From a virus: a stretch of DNA of 42,030 nucleotides. Each line of letters starts with the position of its first letter. Within the stretch, counting starts at the first letter, position 1. Positions 28,834 to 36,248 of the stretch are shown here, piece by piece. A program made the position numbers and the translations under genes. A model generated the notes under the pieces. The model was not told the DNA's origin, searched no databases, and worked only from the letters and a program-made list of their open reading frames with translations. The stretch lies in the IMG/VR virus record IMGVR_UViG_3300036651_001481, positions 1 through 42,030 of that record; one strand, given 5' to 3'.

Positions 28834-29744
28834 AGTTGAATAAGAACACTTTTTATGTTCGTTAAGGTAAAAACTATAAGGTCTGACAATCTCATTGATG
28901 GCTTTACAGGGCCATGTATAGGTAATGGTTTAGTCTCTACTGGGGGCATATTGTCTCCTGACGTACTGGGTAGCACTTCGGGTGTTGGAGTGCTAGGTAA
29001 AACTACAGGTTCTGGCAAAATTTGAGGCGTAGGAGTCACCTCCACAACTGGCGCCGGTTGCGCTGGTTGGTTTACAACTGGAGTTACAACTTCAGGTGGT
29101 ATGTTTACAACTGGTGGGCTTTGCTGAATAGGTTGTGGGGTCTTATATCCATATGCTTTGAGTTGGTCTTGTGAGCCAAAGAATACATCTCCATCGGTAT
29201 TGCCTGCAATGCCTGGTACTGCTTGCGCATCTGTCCATTGTTGCATGACAGACGTTTGCCACTTGCCGCCGTTAAAGGTGTTGTTGTTGGGGTCATAGGT
29301 ATATGCAGCAATCCACAATCCATATCCTGCATCAATAACAGGTTGCCAATCGTTATGGCTTGCTAAGTCTTGGTTTAGATAGATAAGCGGTTTAACGTTA
29401 GTAAGTGCTTTACAATGATCAAGAAACGCTTTACACCACGCTACTTTATCTCCTGCGTATTGTTCTTCAAAGTCGAGTGCTAAAAACTCTCCGTCTTGTA
29501 ATCCGTCAATGGCTTTGATAAACCAATTTGCTTCGTCAATAGGTGAGTTATATTGAGGATAGGAATAATGATAAAAACCATGCGGCAGGCTTGTCTGTCT
29601 AACTTCTTGTCTGTTGTTGCCAAACCACTTATCAAAATATCCAACGCCATAGGAAGAACGAATCACTACAAAGTTTGTATTATTCTTATAGGTATTCCAG
29701 TCTATTTGTCCCTGGAATTCTGATATATCTTGTCCGACTATCAT
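28806..29744 (-). CDS. GH25 endolysin (muramidase), 312 aa
   Basis: N-terminal GH25 domain: GQDISEFQGQIDW with the catalytic-site Asp/Glu, VVIRSSYGVG, HGFYHYS, LALDFEEQ with the DxE pair, PLIYLNQ, and WIAAYT then MQQWTD. After about residue 200 comes a Pro/Val/Thr-rich linker and a C-terminal amphipathic stretch (DLIVFTLTNIKSVLIQLWKGLF) in place of a standard wall-binding repeat. Start ATG 29742-29744 in a TAATATG junction. Confidence 0.9.
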   Translation of the reverse strand: MIVGQDISEFQGQIDWNTYKNNTNFVVIRSSYGVGYFDKWFGNNRQEVRQTSLPHGFYHYSYPQYNSPIDEANWFIKAIDGLQDGEFLALDFEEQYAGDKVAWCKAFLDHCKALTNVKPLIYLNQDLASHNDWQPVIDAGYGLWIAAYTYDPNNNTFNGGKWQTSVMQQWTDAQAVPGIAGNTDGDVFFGSQDQLKAYGYKTPQPIQQSPPVVNIPPEVVTPVVNQPAQPAPVVEVTPTPQILPEPVVLPSTPTPEVLPSTSGDNMPPVETKPLPIHGPVKPSMRLSDLIVFTLTNIKSVLIQLWKGLFLKK

Positions 29745-29745
29745 A

Positions 29746-30330
29746 TTATTTTTGTTGTAAGGCAATCATGTGTTCTGCATCGAGTTGTTCTGAAAAGTGA
29801 CTAAGCATAACAGGATTTACAGAGACTAAAAGAGTGTTATTTTGTGATTTAAACCCTGCTGGGTTTTTTATATCTGCTTTGAGACTAATCCCTGTCCCCT
29901 CTCCACTACTAGACCAGTTTGTTGATCCTTCAAACCACACCCCTTGTCCAACTAATACACCGCCCTTTGTATGGGATATCTGGTGCGTTGCAGATTGGCC
30001 AATAGCAAAAGAGTTAAGAAAGTTGGAGTTATTTGCTTCATCCATGGCAATAATTTTTTTCTCATGGGCTCCTGAGGCTTGAGATTTATCAAGTGTTGCC
30101 TGGACCCGAATATTTGGGGTTTTTATCATATCCATAATGACTTGGTTAAGCTCTTCATCATCAAAACCAAACATATTAAACTTAAAGGCCATCTTTTCAT
30201 TCGTCAGAAGATATTTGAGAATGCCATGTACATCATCTTTCCCAACAAAGAAAAGATACGTTTGCCCGTATCCTGGTGTTAAACCAGCTGGAGTAAATTG
30301 TGCGAGTGCTGCTATGCGTATATCATCCAT
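29746..30330 (-). CDS. Phospholipase D-like protein, 194 aa
   Basis: One HKD-type half-site: SHTKGGVLVG with His and Lys, then FEGSTNWSSSG, the Gly/Ser-Asn signature of PLD-like nucleases and lipases. The usual Asp after the Lys is not at standard spacing. A single motif means a dimer would be needed. It lies between the XhlA-like gene and the endolysin. It might cut nucleic acid or lipid; family is likely, substrate unknown. Confidence 0.75.
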   Translation of the reverse strand: MDDIRIAALAQFTPAGLTPGYGQTYLFFVGKDDVHGILKYLLTNEKMAFKFNMFGFDDEELNQVIMDMIKTPNIRVQATLDKSQASGAHEKKIIAMDEANNSNFLNSFAIGQSATHQISHTKGGVLVGQGVWFEGSTNWSSSGEGTGISLKADIKNPAGFKSQNNTLLVSVNPVMLSHFSEQLDAEHMIALQQK

Positions 30331-30332
30331 AG

Positions 30333-30605
30333 TTAATGTAAATGTTGTAAATACTGAATAAAAAGAAATTCAATAATCACAGAAATAATTGCAGCAAGCG
30401 TTGGAGAAGCCCATTTCCATAAATCACTTGAGTTTTCTAATTTATCAAGCCGTATTTCACTTGCTTTTTTTACATCTTCAAGAGAAACTTGGGTTGCATA
30501 GACCCCGGCAAGGTCTTTAACAGATGCTTTGATCTCGGCAATATCCTTTTTTATGTATTCAAGGTTATTACCCATTACTGCTAGTTTTGTTACTTCGTCT
30601 GTCAT
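30333..30605 (-). CDS. XhlA-like membrane lysis protein, 90 aa
   Basis: N-terminal coiled coil (YIKKDIAEIKASVKDLAG, KASEIRLDKLENSSDLWKW) and one C-terminal hydrophobic helix (LAAIISVIIEFLFIQYL). This matches the XhlA/haemolysin-type proteins that act with holin and endolysin. First gene of the lysis group. Confidence 0.75.
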   Translation of the reverse strand: MTDEVTKLAVMGNNLEYIKKDIAEIKASVKDLAGVYATQVSLEDVKKASEIRLDKLENSSDLWKWASPTLAAIISVIIEFLFIQYLQHLH

Positions 30606-30700
30606 ATTGACTATTTATTTTTTCTATGTCTAAACTATATATAGTCAATCGCTAGGTGCAACCCGCTTCTTTTTCTAGCGATTGAGGAGCGGGTTTTTCC
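30606..30700. promoter_or_regulatory. Interleaved inverted repeats before the lysis genes
   Basis: Three competing stems: ATTGACTAT/ATAGTCAAT (30606-30614, 30641-30649); TCAATCGCTAG/CTAGCGATTGA (30645-30655, 30675-30685); ACCCGCT/AGCGGGT (30661-30667, 30688-30694). The first two share bases and the last two interlock. On the plus strand the third stem is followed by TTTTT and could terminate. On the minus strand the first stem closes right beside the start of the XhlA-like gene. Confidence 0.7.
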
Positions 30701-30701
30701 G

Positions 30702-31124
30702 CTACCTTCCTACTACTGGAATCTTTGCTTCCTCTGCTTTATTATGTAAACCAAGTCTACTAATAAGAGCTTTAAGAATCATGTTTGCTTCGGGATTTGC
30801 AGGAGGCATCCCTACTACTCCTTGTTGTGGCACTTGTGGTCCAGAAGTAGGTAATGATTGCATAGGAATTTGTGGCGTTGCTATCTGTGGCATTGAAGTT
30901 GGTGGCATTTGAGGACTCATGGGTTGTCCTTGTGTAGGAGTAGTAGGCATAGGAGACATCTGATCCATAGGACCTTTAGGAAATAGTCCTGGATTAAAAG
31001 AAGCTGAAGAAGGAGTCTGTTGAGAAATCCCCCCTGGTTGAGCTAAGACTTGTGAAGCCTGTCCCCCCAATAAAGGGCCTCCTTGGCCGAATGATACTCC
31101 TAATTGTCTTGCATTTGGATCCAT
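30702..31124 (-). CDS. Pro/Gln/Met-rich protein, 140 aa
   Basis: Low-complexity sequence with many Pro, Gln, Met and Ser (PMDQMSPMPTTPTQGQP), then a helical C-terminus (ANMILKALISRLGLHNKAEEAKI). It resembles the tail ends of some internal virion proteins. Start directly after attenuator H; GGAGAGG in the terminator arm is seven bases before ATG. Function unknown. Confidence 0.7.
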   Translation of the reverse strand: MDPNARQLGVSFGQGGPLLGGQASQVLAQPGGISQQTPSSASFNPGLFPKGPMDQMSPMPTTPTQGQPMSPQMPPTSMPQIATPQIPMQSLPTSGPQVPQQGVVGMPPANPEANMILKALISRLGLHNKAEEAKIPVVGR

Positions 31125-31177
31125 AAAAAAACCTCTCCGAAGAGAGGTGATACTACCTGAATGCTTCTATTATATCA
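31125..31177 (-). promoter_or_regulatory. Late attenuator module H
   Basis: TGATATAAT (-10 at 31169-31174), predicted +1 A at 31162, UUC, hairpin AGGT/ACCT with loop AGTATC, terminator ACCTCTC-TTCG-GAGAGGT (31131-31148), 7 U (31125-31131), ATG. A GGAGAGG ribosome site is buried in the 3' terminator arm. Confidence 0.87.
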
Positions 31178-31179
31178 TA

Positions 31180-33570
31180 TTAGTAGACAAACGGATGTCC
31201 TACTCCAATACCGGCATTTTGTCCTGCTTGAGGAGCAATAGGAGGAAGCTGTGTATTTCCTGTTGCCATATTAACTGCATTATCACTTTGTGTACTATTT
31301 CCGCCAGCTCCTATTGTTGGTAAGGCTTGACTATATCCTCCTTGTGAAGGAAATTGAGAATAATAATTACTATATAAAAGAGTTTGTGCAGCTTGTTGAA
31401 GATTTCCTAAAGCGACATCAAGACTCATTCCAGGCTCAAATATTTGGACTCCTGATTTATCTTGAAGATATTTTAGAGCTTGAGCAAGTTTTGAATATGC
31501 ACCATTATTTATGGTAGCTAGTTTATTAAGATCCCCATTTACTAAACTAATATTACTCCATCCATTTTTAATATCATCTGTTGCTTGATTTACGCTTGAT
31601 GAAAGAGTTAATGCGGTTTGATATGGTTGATCTAAAGAGCGGCTTTTTGCACTAAGTGAATTAAGGGTATCAATATCAGTTTGTACATTTGCTGCATTTG
31701 CTTTATCTTGTGCTAAAGCTGTAGGGTTGAGCGCATCTTGTCCCTCTTGAGTGGTATATTGTTTTAAGACGGCTTGTTTCTGTTTCAACGTGTCTTGATA
31801 TTGAGCTTTTGTTATTGCATCAGTTCCATTAAAAGGATTAAACACTCCTACATGACCATTCTGGTCAAAGTTGATTTGATCTTGGCTTTGAGGTATTGTA
31901 TTGACAACAGGTGATATACTAGTAGCATTAGAAATGGAAGGAGGAGTTGAAAAATTTTGATTTGGGGTATTTTGTTTTTGATTTTGTTCATTCTTATTGG
32001 TTATAACTGGAAGTAATGCTTGTGCTGCTATACTGCCTTTAAGTGTGGCGCTTGGTGCTCCTACTCCTGCTTCTCCTAAACCATATAAGGAATTTCCTAA
32101 CGCCTCTTTGCCTGCATTTGTGGTAGCTGCAAATACTCCCATACCTATAGGGTTTGGATGAAGGCTTGCTGCAAGACCTGAAGCCATTTGTGTGAGACTG
32201 GGAGATTTTTCCCCAGCGTTTATTACGCTGTTTGCCATTCTACTTCCCTGCGTAAATAAGCTTTCTATTTTTCTCAATCCGCCAACGGTTGTTTGAGAAA
32301 TTACATCATCTGCTAATTGTCCATTTCCCACTTTCTTTAATGTTGAAATTTCTTCAGGTGTCCATGATGAAGAAAGATCCAAATTGTCTGCTCCTATGCG
32401 AGTTCCTACTCCACTACTTGTAGCCCCGGTGAACAATCGTGTTTTTAATTCTTGGGATACTGAACTATAATATTTAGATAATTCTAGTTGAGTTGGGTTT
32501 ACAAGATTTCCTTCTTTATCAAATGCTGCAGAATTTGCAGTAGAAGATAATGTATCAAGTTTTCTTGAAAACTCAAATACTGATTGAGGATCAGCAAGCG
32601 TTTCTCCTAGGCTATTTATTTTTGTTGCACCTGGTAAATTGTCTAATCCCTTTTCTACTGTTGCTACTGCTTTTTTTTCTACCGCTCCGGTTACATTTGT
32701 TGAGCTATCCATGACTTGTTGAGCTAAAGGTTTAATACCGCCTACATCTACTGGGTCACTATCTCCAATAGCTTGAAGTACCTTTTTATGAACAATAGCT
32801 TGAGCTGGATCTGCAGTGTCAGGAGCACCAGTTACAACCTTTGCAGCATCAGAAATATCTTGAGGATCAGATAAACCATATTGCTTTAGAGCAGTTACTA
32901 CACCTAAAGGATCACGTGATACATCTTCTGCATTTTTATATTGTCCAAGTAACCATCTTGCCCCTAACTTCTTTAATCCTTCAGAACCAGTTAATTGAAA
33001 ATTATTTGGATCGTGAATAGCTGAATTGACAAAATCTCCAGTAATTTTAGGTAAATTACTTAATGTATCAGAAGCTGTTTGTAACGTTTGAATAGGATGA
33101 CGCACTGCTGTAAGGGCTCCTTTTGTCAAATCAATAGCTCCCTTTAGTGTGCCTATTGGATGAGCCAGCATATCTGCTCCTGTTCCAATTTGCATACCTG
33201 TTTGTGCTCCTCTTAATAATGGATTTTGTGCCACATCTGGAGAATAACCCTGGCTCATTGCTTGAGCATTAGAAGCATTTGTTTGTGTTGCTTGTCCTGC
33301 AACGGTTAATAATCGTTGTTTTTCAGCTGGATCAGTAGTAGTCTTTGCTTTTTGCATTGCCTGTTGTGCGAGTTTTAATGAAGCATCAGAAGACTGTTGT
33401 TGACCTGGCGTAGTCATTGCTCCTAATCCTGTCCCTATATCATTCGCAGTATTTATTGCACTTCCATAGAGAAAATGGCCAACAGGATTACTATTTACCG
33501 CATTCGCAACTCCTGCTCCGGCAGAAGTAATAGCTGGTAAAATTTGACTATACCAAGGTTGTGTGGCCAT
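31180..33570 (-). CDS. Large internal virion / DNA-ejection protein, 796 aa
   Basis: A long Ala/Thr/Ser/Gln/Asn-rich, mainly helical protein without enzymatic motifs. The N-terminus has a Gly/Ala-rich hydrophobic part (ILPAITSAGAGVANAV), and a second Gly/Ala-rich region lies in the middle (GMGVFAATTNAGKEALG). Third in a row of Q/N-rich proteins, as in podoviral ejection gene sets. Start ATG 33568-33570 follows AGGAGGTG. Confidence 0.75.
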   Translation of the reverse strand: MATQPWYSQILPAITSAGAGVANAVNSNPVGHFLYGSAINTANDIGTGLGAMTTPGQQQSSDASLKLAQQAMQKAKTTTDPAEKQRLLTVAGQATQTNASNAQAMSQGYSPDVAQNPLLRGAQTGMQIGTGADMLAHPIGTLKGAIDLTKGALTAVRHPIQTLQTASDTLSNLPKITGDFVNSAIHDPNNFQLTGSEGLKKLGARWLLGQYKNAEDVSRDPLGVVTALKQYGLSDPQDISDAAKVVTGAPDTADPAQAIVHKKVLQAIGDSDPVDVGGIKPLAQQVMDSSTNVTGAVEKKAVATVEKGLDNLPGATKINSLGETLADPQSVFEFSRKLDTLSSTANSAAFDKEGNLVNPTQLELSKYYSSVSQELKTRLFTGATSSGVGTRIGADNLDLSSSWTPEEISTLKKVGNGQLADDVISQTTVGGLRKIESLFTQGSRMANSVINAGEKSPSLTQMASGLAASLHPNPIGMGVFAATTNAGKEALGNSLYGLGEAGVGAPSATLKGSIAAQALLPVITNKNEQNQKQNTPNQNFSTPPSISNATSISPVVNTIPQSQDQINFDQNGHVGVFNPFNGTDAITKAQYQDTLKQKQAVLKQYTTQEGQDALNPTALAQDKANAANVQTDIDTLNSLSAKSRSLDQPYQTALTLSSSVNQATDDIKNGWSNISLVNGDLNKLATINNGAYSKLAQALKYLQDKSGVQIFEPGMSLDVALGNLQQAAQTLLYSNYYSQFPSQGGYSQALPTIGAGGNSTQSDNAVNMATGNTQLPPIAPQAGQNAGIGVGHPFVY

Positions 33571-34136
33571 CAATTTACACCTCCTACTGCTGGTAATTGA
33601 TTAAACTCGGGTGTGTTCTCCACATCTTGTACGTAGGTTGGACTTGTTGCATATCCATTTGCCTCAATTGCTCGAATAACCGCATCTGGATTGCCTGTTT
33701 TTACTGCATCAGCTACGCCTGGATATGAGAGGACTAAATCTAAGTACGCATTTACTGCATCCTCAGGTGTCTTATATGCGGCAAAATCTGAGTTTTCCCC
33801 ATAATATCCACCATTTCCATATTCCTGCGTAGCGAGATTATTTGATCCACTATCTCCACTTCCTTTAATACCGAAAAAGTTATTTCCAGGTGCAGCTTGA
33901 CCCCTTGCACTTTCTAAGGCTGCTTGTGCTGTTAGTACGTTTGGTGGGAAGCCTCGTTGTTGTGCTACTTTTTCTGCCATTGAAAGAAAGTTATTCCATC
34001 CAGTATTTCCTTGTGGTTGATTTGTAGTCGAAAGATTTGTATTCAATAAAGCTTCATAAGGATCATTATTTTGACTTGTGGACGTTTGTTCACCTTGTAA
34101 AGAAGTATTCAGTAATTGGTCATATATACTAGCCAT
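33570..34136 (-). CDS. Virion-associated glucosaminidase (FlgJ-like), 188 aa
   Basis: After about 50 flexible residues comes a glucosaminidase-type domain: FLSMAEKVAQQRGFPPNVLTAQAALESARGQ with the catalytic-type Glu, then NNFFGIKG and FAAYKTPEDAVNAYLDLV. This layout is known from peptidoglycan-cutting virion proteins that open the wall during DNA entry. Flanked by ejection-type genes. Start ATG 34134-34136 at a TAATATG junction. Confidence 0.85.
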   Translation of the reverse strand: MASIYDQLLNTSLQGEQTSTSQNNDPYEALLNTNLSTTNQPQGNTGWNNFLSMAEKVAQQRGFPPNVLTAQAALESARGQAAPGNNFFGIKGSGDSGSNNLATQEYGNGGYYGENSDFAAYKTPEDAVNAYLDLVLSYPGVADAVKTGNPDAVIRAIEANGYATSPTYVQDVENTPEFNQLPAVGGVN

Positions 34137-34137
34137 A

Positions 34138-34962
34138 TTATGCTGGTGCTGAAACCTTTGTTGTAGGATTGTAATACCCACCTGTTGTAGGGTTATAATA
34201 GGTAGAACCTGATGCGAGAATTTGATTCTGGGATGAAATCTTTTGAGCAGCTATTAACGCATCCGCCTGTGTTTTTGCATTCTGTAGAGAAGCAAGTGTA
34301 GCCGCATCTTGTCCACTAAGAGTAGCACCAGAAGCTACGGCAGCCTCCAAGGCTGCTAGTTGGTTGGCCTGGTCTGCCGTGAAATTCGCATAACCCCCTG
34401 ATATTGCACTATTTACTAAGCCCGCAGAGTTTGCAAATGGTGATAATTGTTGTTGCTCGTTGTTAACACCAGCCTGCACCATGGTATTTGCTAACCCCTG
34501 TGCTGTCTGCGCTGAATTAGTAGAAGCTTGTGCTAAAGGATCTAATTCCCATTGCTTCTGCCCGATTAACTGCATCAACTGGTTATTATTCGTATCTGAA
34601 CCCTGTGTAGCCTGGGAATAGGTTTGAGGAATTTGTAAGACCGTATTATTGAGATCGTTTGCTTTCTGAGCTAAGGGTTGTACGTTATATTGTGTATTCG
34701 CATCGTTTTGTAGTTTTTGATAGGTCGGAAGCGCATTGACTGCCGCCTGATTTGCCCCTTGGAACGCTCCTATTGTCCCATATTGTGCGTTATTAAAGTT
34801 TTGACTGTTTTTATTCTGCCCATTGGCAATACTCGTATAGTCAGGCATCTGATACCCACCGACATTACTTTGTCCATTCACAGTCTGGCCTCCTACCGAC
34901 GAAGCGTTGATATTTGGAGAACTATAATTATAATTTGTTGCGTATGGGTTCGAGTCTGCCAT
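34138..34962 (-). CDS. Q/N-rich internal virion protein, 274 aa
   Basis: Gln, Asn, Ala and Tyr dominate; a disordered N-terminus then helical Ala/Gln-rich repeats (ADQANQLAALEAAVASG), ending in YYNPTTGGYYNPTT. First gene after attenuator I. Composition and position next to the glucosaminidase suggest an ejection protein. Confidence 0.72.
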   Translation of the reverse strand: MADSNPYATNYNYSSPNINASSVGGQTVNGQSNVGGYQMPDYTSIANGQNKNSQNFNNAQYGTIGAFQGANQAAVNALPTYQKLQNDANTQYNVQPLAQKANDLNNTVLQIPQTYSQATQGSDTNNNQLMQLIGQKQWELDPLAQASTNSAQTAQGLANTMVQAGVNNEQQQLSPFANSAGLVNSAISGGYANFTADQANQLAALEAAVASGATLSGQDAATLASLQNAKTQADALIAAQKISSQNQILASGSTYYNPTTGGYYNPTTKVSAPA

Positions 34963-35017
34963 AAAAAATCACCCTCCTAAGAGAGTGAAATATACTCGAA
35001 CTGCTTCTATTATAGCA
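34963..35017 (-). promoter_or_regulatory. Late attenuator module I
   Basis: TGCTATAAT (-10 at 35009-35014), predicted +1 G at 35001, UUC, hairpin GAGT/ACTC with loop ATATTTC, 8-bp terminator TCACTCTC/GAGGGTGA (34969-34988), 6 U (34963-34968), ATG. The loop and 3' arm contain AGGAGG, a perfect ribosome site, hidden when the terminator forms. Confidence 0.88.
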
Positions 35018-35019
35018 CA

Positions 35020-35658
35020 TTACATAAAATTATAAAGGAAAGCTCCTCCTGCTACTGCTGGTAAAATAGAAATTTCCAAAGATTCAAAACTATTACTTAC
35101 TGTTGAATTAATCGTCATACTATATGAGCCCGCTGGATTTACTGGACCATTTGAATCAAATAATCCTGGTATATTATTCGTTGCTGTTGTAACTCTTCCT
35201 GTAGCTCCTGTTCCCGCTGACAATTGTCCTCCAAAACACCATGAGAAATTTATTACCCAACATCCGGGATTATTTGTTGTAATTGAAGTAGTGAGCGAGT
35301 TCGTACTAGAACCACCATTAGTATTTGAAGTAGTATTATCTGGTTGATTAACAGCCGAAGCGCCAAAATAGGATGCTGAACAACATCCTTGAATATCTGA
35401 TCCGCTAATAGAAGTTATTATTGAGCTTGATCCAATTGAAGGATTTACTAAAGTATAAAGATAAACATATCTCGTACTATTACCAAATGGAGCAACTTTT
35501 ATTTGTTGCGTCATTGAAACGCCATTGTACTTAACTCCTGTTACATTGTCTGAATTAAATCCTCCTACAATTCCTGCGACGAGAATGTTTCCTGAATTTA
35601 CATGTGTCCAGGTTCCACCGCCTCCTGGTTGATTATTGTATCCAGCATCAAAAGTCAT
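35020..35658 (-). CDS. Putative tail-associated beta protein, 212 aa
   Basis: Gly/Ser/Thr/Asn-rich beta-type protein (GNILVAGIVGGFNSD, RYVYLYTLVNPS, FESLEISILPAVAGG), built like the protein at 4793-5482. Probably a fibre or receptor-related virion protein. TAATATG junction with the upstream gene. No family recognised. Confidence 0.7.
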   Translation of the reverse strand: MTFDAGYNNQPGGGGTWTHVNSGNILVAGIVGGFNSDNVTGVKYNGVSMTQQIKVAPFGNSTRYVYLYTLVNPSIGSSSIITSISGSDIQGCCSASYFGASAVNQPDNTTSNTNGGSSTNSLTTSITTNNPGCWVINFSWCFGGQLSAGTGATGRVTTATNNIPGLFDSNGPVNPAGSYSMTINSTVSNSFESLEISILPAVAGGAFLYNFM

Positions 35659-35659
35659 A

Positions 35660-36247
35660 TTAAGAACTCCCAACAAGATATCCTAAGAAGGTACTTGAAG
35701 ATAATACTCGAAATCCATAGGTAGTTATCCCTCCTGATGTAGTAGTTTGAACTGGAGCAGTAGCTCCTGATGTTACCCAGGTAATGCCTGAAAACCAGGT
35801 ATTTGTATAGGTAGTTCCTGAACCCTGTTGGACTTCAACCATAATAACTTGTCCAGCTTGTGCACCAGAAATGGAATAGGTCGTATTGCCTGAAAGAGTA
35901 ATCGTAAAGATAATATTGTTATTTCCTGTACAGGTTAATGTAGGGGTTGTCCCGCTAACAGCAGTAACAGTTGGAAATTGATTGGAGATATTAGGAGTTT
36001 TCCAAGTCGGTACACTCCCAGTAACTGTAAGCACTTGACTTGCACTCCCAATAGCTGTTTTTATAAAATTTGTTCCATCAGAATAATAGGTATCTCCCTT
36101 TGCTTGGGTTGTTGAAGGAGTTAAATGTTTTGGCTTGATTGCACCAGGAACAATATCTTGCTGATAGACTCGTTGATTTTTCAGCTTATCAACGTCAGTT
36201 TGCAGCTGTACACCTTGCTCTAGTGTTGGTTGATCTTGATTATCCAT
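35660..36247 (-). CDS. Putative tail fibre protein, 195 aa
   Basis: An N-terminal coiled segment (LQTDVDKLKNQRVYQQDIVPG) typical of fibre attachment parts, then a KPKHLTPST motif and a beta-rich C-terminus. Start ATG 36245-36247 follows TAAT from the big tail gene. The longer frame begins inside that gene and is rejected. Confidence 0.72.
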   Translation of the reverse strand: MDNQDQPTLEQGVQLQTDVDKLKNQRVYQQDIVPGAIKPKHLTPSTTQAKGDTYYSDGTNFIKTAIGSASQVLTVTGSVPTWKTPNISNQFPTVTAVSGTTPTLTCTGNNNIIFTITLSGNTTYSISGAQAGQVIMVEVQQGSGTTYTNTWFSGITWVTSGATAPVQTTTSGGITTYGFRVLSSSTFLGYLVGSS

Positions 36248-36248
36248 A

